64,000 nucleotides of DNA from Dacryopinax spathularia (lineage: Eukaryota; Basidiomycota; Dacrymycetes; Dacrymycetales; Dacrymycetaceae): contig JBBPFI010000006.1 of assembly GCA_037974965.1 (NCBI GenBank), forward strand, positions 1,426,001-1,490,000, given 5' to 3'. A model generated the notes under the pieces. It was given only the letters and a program-made list of their open reading frames with translations, ran no database searches and had not been told where the DNA came from. This document shows positions 1-12,850 of this stretch, in pieces. The position numbers and the translations under genes were made by a program. Positions within the stretch are counted from its first letter, which is position 1. Each line of letters begins with the position of its first letter.

Positions 1-1749
1 TCATTGTCGCAGAGTTTTCCAAGAAAGCACAGTGCTCTAGTCGGAAGCTCAATTATACCTGTCGCTGAGATCGGTTATAGATGTCCTCGCTTCATATCGA
101 AACCGACGATGTCATGCCCCTCGTGCTGCTTCTCCGGGCCCTGCTATCAACGGGGACGAGCGTGAGCGCTTATTCCTGGTTTTCTGATGAAGACTCAATC
201 CTCTAAAAAGGCCTCCTTCTCAACTTTGCACGTCGAAAGGGCGGGCTTGCATTTCCAGATGCAACCTACGAATGCTCCTTACGTCGGTGGGTCAGAGCTT
301 TCTTGGGCGGTGGCTTCTAGCTCATCATGCGCATATATCCAGCTTCTGCCTATATATACAGCGACCTATTCTCTGAATACAAGGTTCACTTGCGCCCGTG
401 GAGGGAGTCACTCAAGAATGGGTTGGATCTGAATCTGAACACTCTTTTGGGCGCGCTCGACGTATATGGAGGGGGAGGTATGCGGGAGCAGGGCTGGGGC
501 CTCCAGACGTGTATGCGCATCGATTGGGACGGGGTGGGACATCCACTACGATTCACTCTGTGAGCTTCAATTGGATCATCCTAATGCATAGGCTGACAAA
601 GCCTTCCAGCACTCCTGACGTGCAGCACTACCAAGCGCACGCTTCTATCAACACGCATGAACCGAGACCTAAGACCGTACCGCCTTTCGATGATGAGTAA
701 GTACGCATATATGCCGACGGAATCGCCCACATAACAGATACATCCACCAGGCCTACGGACTTCCGCGTTGTGATGACGTGCCATGTCTTTCTTGATATGG
801 TTGACACGATCTTGAAGGTTGATGCACCGGCCAGCGTCATCCTGGCAGTTCATCCTCTCAAGCAGCGGCTACCAGCGGAAGGTCGCCCGCATCAGGACTC
901 TGTCTTGGACTGCAATGGGGCCTTCTTGTTCAGTCTTTCTGCTAGAGGCTCCGCCGGGTTCAGCGATAGCAAGGTGTCGTAGTCTCACCACCGCGCTCAG
1001 CCAGTGCTCAATCCTATACAGTGTACCGTTCCGTTCGTCCCTAATCTCCCGGGACAGCTAGAATTGCTGGAATGCAAATCAAGAGATGGGCTGTCCTACC
1101 GGTCAGGTCTGTCTCGCAGTGGGAGTCCAGCGCTCATGCATCTCGGTTGAATACAGATATCCAGCCGCCGTATTTCGCGCTGCGATCAACGCGGCTCGCA
1201 TAGGAAAGAAGGTTGCGCTGCGAGTCAATACCGCAGGCCTGATCAGTATCCAAGTAATGGTAGCCTTCAAGAATCCGGTCGCCAGCGCTTTTTGCGGCCT
1301 TTTGCAGAACTACTTGGAATACTCGGTAAGCTCATGCCGGACCCGTCCTTCTCCATCATTGAAGCATGGCCAGTGTCATTGCATCTGCACCCCGGCAGAC
1401 CTTGAGACAACGTAGATGTCACGTTATCGGAGTCATCGTGGGGCGTAGACAGTAGGATGGTGGTTTTATGGGTCTGCACAGTTTGAGTCAGTTGGCAGCC
1501 CCACGAGAACCACTCGATACCACTGGCAAAACATACGAGTAATAACACATGTATTCATCCGTACGTTTGAAGAGTCCGGGCAATACTTTGCACTCTTAGC
1601 AGTCTGTGATTGCTCTGGGTGATACCCTGAGAGAAATCCTCGCTCGCGCCACCGTCTCACCCTTCCGCAGCATGCGGAGGAGGCGCGACTACACGTTCAA
1701 CGCTTCTCTCACAACCTTATAGAATATCATCCTGTCTCTCCTCAGTCCA
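1..1749. other. No supportable gene
   Basis: Only short overlapping reading frames on both strands, with no recognisable domain, signal peptide or consistent splice pattern. I see no repeat or RNA gene here. Confidence 0.5.
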
Positions 1750-4209
1750 ATGGACATCGACCCGCCCATCATCTTGGGCCATCCCATAGACGGTCGGATT
1801 CCTGTCTCGTTCCTAGGCCAAGGCGTGGAGCTGCCTGCCAATGACATCCTTGCCGCCGAGCTATCCGACGACATCGCCCTGCTGGTGGGGACTCTTGGGA
1901 GGCCGCCTCCAGCCCGCCAAGTGACGGAAGCCGGTACTTTCATGCGGCAGTGGGGACAGCTGATTGTACAGCAGGACCTACTATGAGATCATGGAGATTG
2001 ACGTGCGAGACAGATGACTGGATTGCGGACTATGCATTCCTTGGTTGACCCTCGCTCCTCCGCCATGGACGGCCAAGTATCGAGGTTCCTAATCTATCGC
2101 AATGAGCTACGACAGCTTGCCATCCACGAAGGACGCCATCTGGTCGACTTCAGTCTGCCTCCTGAAGATGTATCACCACATCTTCGCGCTCAATACAGTC
2201 TCTCTTCTCCACCCTTCATCCCTCCCAGCAAGCGGCACCACATGGCAGAGGGATTGGTCCCCAAAGTCTGCACTACGTTGACCTATCGTACGCCGAATGG
2301 ACCTGATGTTCGCTTGCCATTGCAGTGGTGTACCCAGGCTGCTGTACATATCGACAACTTCTGGTGGGATGCTTTGACCATTCTCGATTCAAGAATGGCT
2401 CGCCCAGCGGCGAGCAAGCAGCGAATAGCGGAAGGCTCCGTTATTGTCGCCAATCTTTCTCAAGTATGGGTGCGTCTAGTGATTGATTATCCTGTGCAGT
2501 GCTGACCAGTGGTTCCGGCGGCATCTAGCGTCAAATATTCCTACGATTTCGCGAATATCGCATGGCGTTAACCGCTCGTCTTCAACTTCAATGCATGGAA
2601 GACTATGCTTATCTCGTCGATTGGCGGATAGGTGCGGGCGTGCTCCACGGCTTGGATACCTCCGAACTCCCACCATCTGCGCTGGATGCAGCTCATGGCC
2701 GCATCCCGCAAGTTCTTCGGCGCATGCAGGCGATACGCCCCTCTTTGTCGGCAATGCATCCCATGGATATCACGCGCGAGTATATTGCTTCACTCGCCCG
2801 TCAATATCAGGAAGCAGAATGGGGTCATGTCCTTCAAAACGACATGGCGCCATCACCCTTACTCGAGATCGGCAGCCTCCAGGCAGGGCAATGGTATTGT
2901 ACACTGTGGGGACACGTCTGGGTGCGTTTGCTCCAAGTTCGTTGCAGTACCGCTGATGTACTTGTAGCTCCAATTTTTGTTGGTATCAGTGACTGCAGCT
3001 GCACTCCCGTCCACACCTTCCAGAAGCTCCTACTGCACTACATCCACGATGCATCGACCTGGTGTCTTCATTACGGCGTCCCATTCATGCTCCCGCTCCG
3101 TGTCATTCCCAGGGGCCTATCGCCAGACCCCTCGCGACTGCCGCATGGGAGACTGGGCTCGGCCACCATTCGCTACATGGCAATAGATCAGGAAGTCAGT
3201 ATGAGCTGGAGTGCACTTTTCGAGGCCGCTCCACCAGTTCCGGATCCGAGTGATAAAGAAGAACTGTTGAAATGGCTCCAGCACTATTGGGCTCTCCTGG
3301 TAAGTGGATATGATGGCTGTGGATCTGGACCGAACAGCCTGAGATATTCTAGGGAACTATGATAACACGGCATAACATTCGAGAGGACCATCAGATACCC
3401 TCATCTGTACGACCTTACGCTCAAGTTACTCTGAAATATACCCTGATCGCATTTACCTTGCATGGGTGGACGATGGATCTCCATTGCGGCAATATCCCAT
3501 TAGCGCTATGGTACTCGGCAGCCCGTTGTTTGCCTCTCAATACGAAGCCAACACCTTCTGACGAGTCGGAAGAATCGCGCGCCTCTGCCGATCATCAGTC
3601 GCATGAGCGGCCGTCAGTTTCTGCTACTCTCCCTTGCGCAGCTGTTCAGAGCGGGTTATGGACCATGGAAGAACGGTGGGATCAGGGCCGCTGTGACGCG
3701 CTACAAGCCTCTGCAAAACCCGGGGAACTATTCCTGCAAGGCGGGCCGGAGGACAACGAATGGACGGTGATCGAGACAGAAGGGACGATAGTCCCCTGGA
3801 AAGTCTATGTAGGTCTCCACTCTGGACCCTCCATCCAGTTCTCTGCTGACCGCGATCTTCAGTGCCTGCTCGGACGCTGCGTATGTGATGGGTGCAGGGG
3901 GAGGCCCTTGCAGCCGTACGAAGCCGACATCGGTGCAAGGATCTGCTTCGGTTTCCTCGGGTCAAAATGCTACGAATGCCAATCCACGCGCAAACGGCAA
4001 CGATGCCTATTTCGCAACGCTCGGTTCCATTCAAGTGAGTCCACTTGCCTCCCTATGTAGCCGGGTGCTTTCTCATGGCTTCAGTACCTCCGTACATCTA
4101 CCTTGGTGAGAACTGGGAGATCAAACGAGTGATGAGCCCGGAATACGCATCGATAGTCATCCAGTGGCTGAAAACTGCGACTGGAAAGGGCGACATAGCT
4201 GCGCTGTAG
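1750..4209 (+). CDS. Hypothetical multi-exon protein
   Basis: I do not recognise this protein. The reading starts at ATG 1750 and is joined by good short introns: 1966-2013 (48 bp, phase 0), 2464-2528 (65 bp) and 3300-3352 (53 bp, GTAAGT donor), giving exons 1750-1965, 2014-2463, 2529-3299 and 3353 to about 3808. The second and third exons read as ordinary soluble protein, rich in Trp and Leu. From 3809 the splicing is uncertain. One reading stays open to 4060. Another continues through a Ser/Asn/Gly-rich stretch to a coherent C-terminus containing PPYIYLGENWEIKRVM and a TAG at 4207-4209, which I prefer. Membrane segments and a signal peptide are absent. It lies just upstream of, and on the same strand as, the F-box-like gene. 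Confidence 0.5.
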
Positions 4210-4321
4210 ACGGGGGTTAGCCACTGCCATCGTGTTAATCACGTGGGTGCAATTCCGCTCCGCGGCTAAGAGGAGCGTCGCGTCGTCTCCTGCTCATGTA
4301 CACTTTCTCTACTTGTCCGTC

Positions 4322-5931
4322 ATGTCCCCGTCATCCCGTACACTCGCTATTCCGGAGCTGGCATTAGAGGTCTTGCAGTATCTTCCCAGTGCTCAACTTA
4401 AGCGGGTGGCATGCGCTGGAGTACCTTTAGCGCTGCGGCAGCTGTGGAAGGAGGGCTCACTTGAGCATATTTGGCGTCTACAATGTATGCTGTTGCGCTC
4501 GCCACTGCCGACGCGTCAAGTACTGTTTCCCATCTCTTCCGTCTCATCGTCACTTAGCGGGCCTCCTCACAGGTGCTGCAAAGGTTCGATTTCTATCGGG
4601 AGAGCATTATGAGACTGGATCTTTCGATCGAGCACCGACAGTCGCAAGCCTTCGTGGCTGCTCTAAGCCTTATGCGCGGTGGACACTGGCCTGAAGAAGC
4701 CGAGCAGAACACGACTGGCAGCCTAATACCTGCATACACGGCTATTTTTCCTGCGCTGGTGGATCTCACCTTCGCTTGCGATGACGCGTGCTTACTATCG
4801 CACGCGGTTGCGATGGTTACAGGGAATCTAGGGCGTTTGCACGTGAAATGCACGGCTGTCGCTCCGGATGCCGTCAAGCCTTGGTGCCTCGCTATACCAA
4901 CTCTTCTGGACTCACTACCTCTTAGATGCCCTCGACTTGCAGATATCGGTATCGTATCTACCCGCTTTGAAGGCGACCTCTTCGAAGGTATCATCCCCGC
5001 CGTCAAAGTTCGCTTCATGCCAATGCAAGGACTGCATAGCTTGATGGTCAGTTTGTCGTCACTGACTGCGTGCCTGGTCAATATGATCTGCACCTCCACC
5101 AAGATAACGTCGCTCGTCTTCTCTGGGACCATTCGAGCCGATGCCCTCACCAATGCAATGAAATCAGGCGACTACTGTCACACCGGAGGGAAGCTCAAGG
5201 AGCTCGCCCTGAAGGACATTCCCTGTGACCTCGTACTGGCCGTGCTGGATCTCTTCAAAGTTAGACTGGTCCGCCTCGATGTGTCTTGCGCGGTCGGCCG
5301 TCCTCGCGAAGACGTCCTAGCTCTCACTACCAAGATCGCTGAGAAGCAAGTTGCTATCGAAGTCCTTACTCTCAAGGTGTATGCTTCTGGGGACGATCGC
5401 AATCCTTCATCGGCGGGCTATGCCAAGTCACTCCTTGCCCTCCGCGTTTGTCGGCAGATCACCAAGTTCACTTTTCACTTCGCGATGTCCTCGTTATTCC
5501 GCTGCACGGACAGAGACTTGATGGAGCTTACGCAGGAATGGTGCTTCTTGAGCAGCTTCCGACTCAGCTGGGATGCTATCGTTCACAATGTCTGGCGCGT
5601 ACAAGGCGGGGGATGCTCATTCTACAAGCGAGATGAGGTGACTATCGCTGGAGTGGCAAGCATAACACACCGCTGCACCCACCTCAAATATGTGTATGTC
5701 TCCGTCGTGATGTTCGATCGCCAGAGCGGCGAACCTATCCCGCGTTCCCGCGAAAGCCCTTTCTTCCTCCGGGCTGACAAACCGTTTATCTGGTCGCCCA
5801 TGTATGTCGCCCATGTTTTCCTGAGTTCATGGCCGGGTCTTATTATGGACTGCCCCTCTCATGACAAGCAATGGAAAAAGACCAAGGCGATTATGGCGAC
5901 CACACCACGGACGCGTTCTGAGAAGTCCTAA
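4322..5931 (+). CDS. F-box-like protein
   Basis: Exon 1 (4322-4519) encodes an F-box-like start: IPELALEVLQYLPSAQLKRV followed by Leu/Trp-spaced helices. A 53-bp phase-0 intron (4520-4572) then leads into one long exon (4573-5931). The product is about 518 residues. The C-terminal three quarters has regularly spaced leucines and short strands such as 'LVDLTFACDD' and 'LKELALKDIPCD', suggesting leucine-rich repeats without a clean consensus. In this architecture the F-box would bind Skp1 of an SCF ubiquitin ligase and the rest would recruit a substrate. Such genes are numerous in mushroom genomes and target prediction is not possible. The F-box call is moderate; the exon structure is firm. Confidence 0.6.
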
Positions 5932-5974
5932 GAAGTCCTGGTTTGGTCCGTGCTCCTTCGGCCTTGCCCTGGTT

Positions 5975-6340
5975 CGGAAGCAAGTGCGCTTGGTGGATTG
6001 TAGGCCAATTAGAGCTATGACGCTGACTGTATGTATTAGTAAACAAAAGCAGCCTGATGAATGTACAACATCCTCCTGCACATTTCGAAATGGGCCACAT
6101 GAACTTGGGGGCAGCTCTGCAACCCGAACCTCTTGAGTCAGCTCTCATTACGTGAAATGCATCCCTGCGGACCGCGTCGTGGCTGGTCGGGAGCGGTGTG
6201 GTGCTTCGACAGCTGCGCTGGTTCGGAGGCAAGTATCTACGGTACAGTAGATGGTAGGCCGTGACCGCTGAGGTTTTCCCGGTGGTGACACGGGGCGTAG
6301 TGATAGTGAGCAAATGCAACCAGATGAATCTAAGTACGCA
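5975..6340. repeat. Diverged direct repeat, about 270-bp spacing
   Basis: Several short blocks recur in the same order and orientation about 265-280 bp apart: 'ggttcgga.gcaagt' near 5970 and 6220, the block ending 'gtaggcc' near 6000 and 6260, 'gatgaat' near 6055 and 6325, and 'acgtgaaatgcatcc' near 6150 and 6430. This looks like an old tandem duplication of the 3' flank of the F-box-like gene. No gene lies between 5932 and 6528. Confidence 0.5.
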
Positions 6341-6377
6341 GTCCAGTACCAAGCATCTTATGCCTCATCCAGGTAAT

Positions 6378-6412
6378 CCTAAACCCTAACCCTCATAACC
6401 CTAACCCTAACC
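6378..6412. repeat. Interstitial telomere-type repeat (CCCTAA)n
   Basis: The plus strand carries about five near-perfect CCCTAA units, one interrupted by 'cat'. Most basidiomycetes use TTAGGG telomeres, so this reads as a short internal telomeric tract, as left by break repair or an old end fusion. Genes continue on both sides, so this is not a chromosome end. Confidence 0.75.
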
Positions 6413-6528
6413 TTTTAGTCATCCCTCATGACGTGAAATGCATCCGTGTTGGGTTCCGCTGTGGATATCAGGGGTAGAGTTTCAACTGGACACTTGTTCA
6501 GTGAACACCTCTACCTGTATCCACAATC

Positions 6529-8856
6529 ATGACGGATCCTGGCTGCAAGGGCTATAACTCCGATCGAGAAGATAACTCAGGGTTAACCTCTGCGACCCAT
6601 ATCGCACCGTTGACGCCTTCGCCTCCCAGAAAGCGGTTCAAGCCGGGGTATGAAGGCTCTCCGATCCAGTCACTCACCGATCCCGAAGAACGAGCATCGC
6701 AGTCCTCTACGGCAGGAAGGACCTCGGATACTACGCTCGTTCCCTCAGACGGACAGGAGGAAGATCAATGGAGTGGCCATCGTGATGGGGCGCCCGGTCC
6801 CAGCATGATCTCCTGGGCGCCTCTTGTGGTCCCCCAAGGCTCTCAATATTGCGGAAGACTGGCGCACGTCCAACTGCTTTCGGCAGACTACGCTGTGGCC
6901 ATCCAGGTGAATGGATGGGTGCATTTCTATCTTCTGGAAGGCAACGCCAGCCTTCGACCCGTATGGTCCGACCACGGCCTCACCGACCTCGGTGCCGACG
7001 CCGAAGCCACTGCGACTCTGGTACATGCAACCGTCGGCCTCCTCTCCGAATCTGAACGCTCCATCATCTTGGTATCCCTCGGAAGGCTCGACCATGATCA
7101 CAGACGCCCCACGGGACCGATGAGCCGAACCCTGGCATACATTTTGCAAGACGGCGTGTTCAAGCGTCTCCCAGATCCTCCGTTTGCGGCCTCGAGCGGT
7201 ATTATTGCCTGCAACGATCAATGGGTCGTCTTTTCGCATAACCAGGGCAAAGCGGACCTTCACGTGAGGAGGAGGCAAGATGGGGAGTACAGGGCACTGT
7301 TGTCCGATGCGAGAGTGGGTCCTTTTCTCCTATTCTCTAGAAGGAGGAGCGACTGATCGTGTATGTAGGGTCCAACCCACTGGTGGGGTGCCTTCGTATC
7401 CGAGAGCTTATTTATCGTCAACAATGAAACCGGCACCATGGAGGCCTGGGAGCTGGCCTCCTTGCAGCGGACATGTGAAGGCCGTGTGCCTTCAGATAGG
7501 TGGTGGTTGCTGCCCGACACCCCCCTGAATGTTTCATTCCGCGCTGGGGGCTCCTATGTGGATTGCGCTCTGATATATGCGTCCAAGGTTGAAGGCTACG
7601 TTCTCACCTACAACGCAGCCGCCTCACACAAAGCCGGCGCTATGGTCCAGTCCATGGCAATCGACGAGGACGAGTCCATGACCACAGACGACGACAACGA
7701 GATGGAAGAAGTGCCCTCGGACGGTGGAGACAGCGATCTGCTGCAGCTCAATCACCGCTACACCGCATCGCCTCTTACACCATCCGGATTTTGGGCGAAA
7801 AAGACGGATGAAGATCGATTCTGGGACGACTCTTTGGCGAACGAGCCCACTGAAAAGAGCGAGTACATCTCGGTCGCCTCCCTGTCCGACGCGCGGAACA
7901 TACTCTTCTTCCTCGTCCTGTCGTCAGATTTCAGTAAACCATGGGAACTCTGGGCATGTCCCATCGACTGCTCTACCAAACGCTCGGATCTTATTCGTTA
8001 CGCTCGCGGGGACATGACCCTTGTGGTCGTGGGCGATCCCACAGATGATCTACTGAGATATTCCGATATTCTCTCTGTCTATGGGAGGACGGCCATAGTT
8101 GGTGCTCGCGAGTCCGCAACGTGGACGCATCTCTCGCTCGCGGATCCCGAATCCGTCGTGCCCACGGGCACGCCCAGGTTATCCGTTTCCGAGCGGACCA
8201 CGCGCGAAGTCACTGTGAAGGAGATCAAGGACACGGTGCCAGAGGTGAGCCTACGCAGCCTGTCATGCGATTGTGACTGACCAATGCCACAGGTACTCGA
8301 TTTGCCCGCCGGCGAGCCCCTACCTGCCCACATAGTCAACGAGTTGGTCGCGCTTGATGTGCCAGTCGACGTAAAGGATCTGCCAGGAGACACCTTCCCG
8401 CATCCGGTGAACAGAATCACACTAAAAGCCTTCAGGCATGTCCGAAGAGTGCTTCGGGATTGTTTTGGTGTCAGTCCCCATTGTCGTTTGGTAGCGATGC
8501 GGAAACTGGCTGGGATGCGTTCCTGGGTCGTAGTGCTGAACTACGGTGACGGTCCGCAATTCCTACGAGTGGACACCATCGAAGACGACGTCGACAACAG
8601 ACTGCACTACGCCATCCCTCAGCCGCTCTGCGACTCTTGGCAGGAATGCTTCAGTATTGGGCCGCCCCGGTATCAACACGGCTTGGAGCGATTTACTTTG
8701 AACATCCCTGTGTTAGCGGCAATGGAGGCCCGGGAAGTGGACGAAGAGACGCTCAGACAAATGACAGCAAAGGCATCGGATGACTCCTTAGCCTCTGCAG
8801 AGGCGAGAAACATATGGACTAGACTGGGTTGCGGTCATGCGTGGGTAGTTGGGTAG
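6529..8856 (+). CDS. Hypothetical protein, three exons, acidic central linker
   Basis: Exons are 6529-7314, 7369-8244 and 8293-8856, with introns of 54 and 48 bp, both phase 0 with clear GT-AG signals. The product is about 741 residues. The N-terminus is polar, with a basic patch (PPRKRFKPGYE) that could be a nuclear signal. The middle reads as alternating short strands, possibly a beta-propeller-like fold ('HWWGAFVSESLFIV', 'FFLVLSSDFSKPWELWAC'). An acidic stretch near 7655-7735 separates two folded parts. I recognise no family and propose no function. Gene structure is reliable because frame and coding character are kept across both junctions. Confidence 0.7.
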
Positions 8857-9020
8857 TTGCTGCAGGCTCGACTAGGAACAAGTTGAACATGTCATGATTG
8901 GTCGGTAGCTCTGAATTTGATACATATTATGCCGATACCCTTAGGCCCAGCCTCCGCACAGTCGTGATCCCAGCACCACCGAAGGGCATTCTGTCCGCTA
9001 TCCTACTTGCTATTTAGAAC

Positions 9021-10598
9021 TTACGGGTCGCCCTGTTGGACCTTGCCCTGGCGGCGACCCGCGCGGCGACGCCGATGCGATTGAGTAATGGGCGGAACAG
9101 CCGCTACCGTAGGGATGGGGGCGGAGCTCGGTATGGTAGCAGGAGCTGGGGCAGACGTCGTCGCGGTGCTGGGTGCGGCGCTGAGTGCGGGAGCAGCCGC
9201 TGAGGTAGAGGTGGGCTCCGGCACGGGTGTCCAGCTTCTTGTTCGAAGTTCTGCGAGAGACCATGGCGTCCAGTCGACCAACTCCGCATAGTCTTTACCA
9301 GGCAGTATTGTGTAGAGCTTGAGTTTCAAAACGCAGCCGCGCCGGACAAGAAGCGAGTATGCGTATGAGATGAAGAGCTTGCAACGATGACAAAGCGGGA
9401 TATACAGTTCGTCATACTGGGCACGGAGCTCTTGACGGAAGAGGTCAGCGAAAGCATCAGTTTCGAGGTCCTTCGCCGCCTCCTTGATGGCGTCCATGGC
9501 AGCTGGCATACCAGTGTGGTCGATACAGTTGATGATGATGGTCTTGCCATGGAACGCATTGCGGGTGTTTTGACTAGCTTTCGTCGCCAAAAGGACCATG
9601 CTGCAAGGAGGATCAGAGTCGAGTCGAGGAGGTCAAGACGTATGAGCGCACAAGAGACCCAGCTTCATTTCGGCGCACCAGAACGCCGGAGGCCCGCTCG
9701 GAGGCACTACCTCCCCCATACAATAGCGCTCTTTATAACCGCGTTGTACCCAAGCCTCCACCTCCTCCACATCTACTGCCGGTACAAGTTCGAGGAGGAG
9801 CGCCTTGCGAACAGCGTGGTTGGCGCGCTTCGCTTTTCCCACAACAGCGTGCCGCGGATCATTGTGAGGGAATTCTGGAGTTGCATCCCGGGAGGGCGGG
9901 ATAGTGACATCGAAAGGAATGAACGCATGCTGATATAACAGGTGGTTGGCGGTGAAAGGCAACGCGTACACTCGTGGAGAGCCGCCATCGGGATAGAGGG
10001 TACTGGCGAATTTGTTGGCGAGGAAAAGCAAGGCGTTACTTGCCTCCAAGGTATCCGGGGGATAAGCGTGCGCTAGCAAGAAACCTGAGAAACCATGAGC
10101 AAAGATGAGCGCGGAGTGGCAAGGCGAGAAGCAGACCGACGGCTCCGATAGCGTCTCCATACGCAACGGTCTTATTCCACAGAGTCGTACCCGCCTTGAT
10201 AAGCGACCTCGAGTCACAAAAGGGAAGGTTAGGTGGCCCCTGAGCTTGTCCAGGATGAGGGTGATATCGCTTGTTCGAGCGATAGTAGTTCCATTCGTAT
10301 ATGGCTCTGGTGTACGTCAGTAATGGGTAATGAGGCGAAGGAAGGGTGCGCACGATCTTGACCTTTGCTCCACCACACTCTGTATCATGTCCCGATACAC
10401 TATCGGAGCATTACCCCACCCATTCCTAGCAGCACGGTCCGCGCAGGCGCCCAAAATGGAACGAACGGTCTGGGGGAGAGGATGAGCGCGCGAAGGAGGA
10501 CAAAATAGGACGCTTACCGTCGCTTGGACGTCTGCAACTAGCTGTGTTTGGACGAACGACCAGTCGAACGTGTAGGTGGCGGGGACGGAATGAGACAT
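9021..10598 (-). CDS. Hypothetical protein, multi-exon, low-complexity basic C-terminus
   Basis: Minus-strand gene starting at ATG 10598 (an in-frame ATG lies at 10610). Exons 10518-10598, 10363-10469 and ..10316 are joined by 48- and 46-bp introns. Further exons continue through about 9630 and 9599-9021, but the junctions near 10110-10220 and 9600-9640 are unclear to me. The central part is well-conserved-looking globular sequence ('NKFASTLYPDGGSPRVY', 'LLYQHAFIPFDVTIPP'). The C-terminus is a Ser/Ala/Pro-rich tail ending in a basic run SHRRRRAGRRQGK, perhaps nuclear or nucleolar. No known domain is evident. Confidence 0.5.
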
Positions 10599-10610
10599 GG
10601 CGGCATCCAA

Positions 10611-11175
10611 AAGGTTAACCGATTAGTGCAGACAGTTACCGAAACACAAGGAGGAATGTCGGCTGCCGAGGGAGACAGAGGGAAAGGTTACTTCCGTGGC
10701 GAGTGAGGATCGGCCAAACGGTGACGGGGATGTCAACGGGAGCTAAATTTGTTGGACCCTATGCCGGCTCGGTCGGTGTCCACGTCGTTGCGCTTCTGTG
10801 CCGCATGGAGGAAGTGAATAATAGAAGACAAGCGAGTGCTGTATTGGTGGTGGGGCTCGACATATTCCATCGCCTTAGTTACGATATGTTAAGTTCGAAG
10901 TGAAGAGCGTGCCTTGTACCTCTCCCTCTCAAGTGAGAGCATTCAGCAAAATGCTCGTGCGCCGCCGTTCGGGGCGTGGCGTCGTCAAGATCTGTACATT
11001 ATCAGTGGGTTCACTGCCTCATTGTGACCCGACCGCGGCGCGCTTGAATAACAAGTATATTGTCTGCTTACAATTTAAGGGTTCCAAGAAAGCAAGCAGC
11101 ACCAGGGAGTACAGAAAGAGCAAGAAAGGCGGAACAGGTTGAACTACGCGACAATTGTCCTTCCCAATGAGCGCA
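10611..11175. other. Intergenic, nothing recognised
   Basis: Region between two minus-strand genes. It holds only short frames on the plus strand with no domain content. It should contain the promoter of the gene ending at 9021. Confidence 0.5.
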
Positions 11176-12407
11176 CTACACGCGCTGTATTACATGTGAG
11201 AGCGAATACGAACGTTCAAGCAGCTGACTTGCCTCTGCATGGCGCACCCGGCGCATCGTTTCCCTGTGGCAAGCTCGCTTGTGTTCGAGCTTTTCCCGTG
11301 CCTCAGGGTCGTTCTCAGCCCGCCACTTGGCAAGCATGGAATCCCACATAGTACGCCGCCAAAGGCTTGTGAGCTCAGTCGCTGTGACCTTGGCCCGCTC
11401 ATCCCTAGACGGGGCTCTGGGATCCTTATCCTCCTGAAAGCAGATATCAAGTCGGGCCGCCGTAAACTCACACTACTCACCTCCATGAATGCCAGCGCTC
11501 GACTGACTAGCATGCCTTGGAAACGCACGTTCGCCGGATCATTACGTTGCTGGGTCATGTTAGGCAATACAATTTCGCGGCCTGCTTGACGTGGCGGATG
11601 GGGGTCGTATGGGGGAATGCGAGCATTAGACGGCACTCCCATTACCGAGAACTTCATGTCCTTCATGACTTTCTGTGGTTTGGTGAGCCTGGCAAAACAA
11701 CGCGTATGCCAACGAACACTGACCAAGCAGTAGTTTCGGAGCGAGCCGGCCAACTTCGGTACCCTGGCCCGTTTGCCTCTAGGTCGTTTGCGCGATCGCG
11801 GGACTGTCGATTTTGGAGGCGTCGAGGACGGCCCTGGCGAGGGGGCAGACTGATCAACTTGCTGGGTCGGAGGATCCGGTGTACGTGGCGTTGGCGACCG
11901 CACAGGAGCGTGTTCAAGCGTTGGTGATGGCAAGTAAGGAGGGGACGTGAGGGAACGCGACAGTAACAGATTCGATGCAGCATGCAAAGGAGAAGGCGTG
12001 CGGGGTGGTGAAGGCGTGCGAGGCGGCGAAGGCATGCAAGGCGGCGAAGGCGTGCCATAATAAGCGTCTGCACGGTTGAGACAGGCAAGCGGAGAATGGC
12101 GTTGGCCTTGGTGGGGCGTTTGGACAAGTGAGTACTTGGAGGGATCGAGACCGAGAGGGCCAAGGTCGAGACCAGTCATGTCTTCCACATCATCACTAGG
12201 AAAGTCCCAGCCGCCATCGTGGATGGTGGATGAGAAGTCAGCCGGCTGAGGATCGAAAGATGGACTCCTCGATCTGGAGGGGGCGATGTTATGCTCGAGG
12301 TAGGCGGGAGTGCGTGGCTTGGCAGGCGGTACGGCAACGGGCGGAGAGGGTGCTGTACGTGGAGCTCCCTGCGGCCGGACGAACGCTTGCGACGAAGACT
12401 GTCGCAT
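11176..12407 (-). CDS. Pro/Ser-rich protein with helical C-terminal domain
   Basis: The long exon from 12407 is Pro/Ser/Thr-rich, with 'TPSPPRTPSPPRTPSPL' repeats and a basic cluster SRKRPRGKRARVPK. A 47-bp intron (GTGAGT...TTTCAG, near 11443-11489) after 'SRALAFME' changes frame into a strongly helical, charged C-terminal exon ('LTSLWRRTMWDSMLAKWRAE', 'ARNDPEAREK'-like) ending at TAG 11176-11178. Size and Trp/Lys/Arg spacing are faintly reminiscent of an HMG-box, but I cannot confirm it. A basic patch plus a low-complexity N-terminus suggests a nuclear protein. An open frame upstream (12547 to about 12850, minus) could be an additional 5' exon. Confidence 0.5.
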
Positions 12408-12546
12408 GACTGTGTGTACAGGCGCAACAGCAGAAGTTGATGGCCTAAGCGAAATAGGAGCTGAGCACAGTTACGGACGCTTTGCGAGTGACGTACAAAG
12501 AAGGCCCTGCCAGTAGCTGTGTTTTCGACCTCACCTGGAACAAAGA

Positions 12547-12850
12547 TCAACAAGAATGAAGTAGGCGAATAAGATCAAAGTCCTTCACTTTCTCCATCCC
12601 AAGATTGTTGCTCTTGGGCCTTTCGGGGACGACCGGGTGCATCGCGAGGGCCACCGGTTCCTGTACACGTCCAAGCATAGCGGAGGAGCCTTCCTGACGT
12701 CCATCGATCACTTGCAAAGGGTTTGACACGATGCCACGGGCTTCTGGCCAGCAAGGCGCTAGTGTAGGGCGTGGTAACGCTCTGAGGGGTTTATTCTGGC
12801 CCAAAGGAACAGATGTGAAGCTGTCATACGCCTTGAGGGTCGCTAGCTTT
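12547..12850 (-). CDS. Possible 5' exon of the neighbouring Pro-rich gene
   Basis: An open minus-strand frame of about 100 codons reads 'VPLGQNKPLRALPRP' and later 'MEKVKDFDLIRLLHSC' and has protein-like composition. It ends 140 bp upstream of the Pro/Ser-rich gene. I cannot place a convincing junction between them, so it may be a separate exon, a separate gene fragment or chance. Confidence 0.25.
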
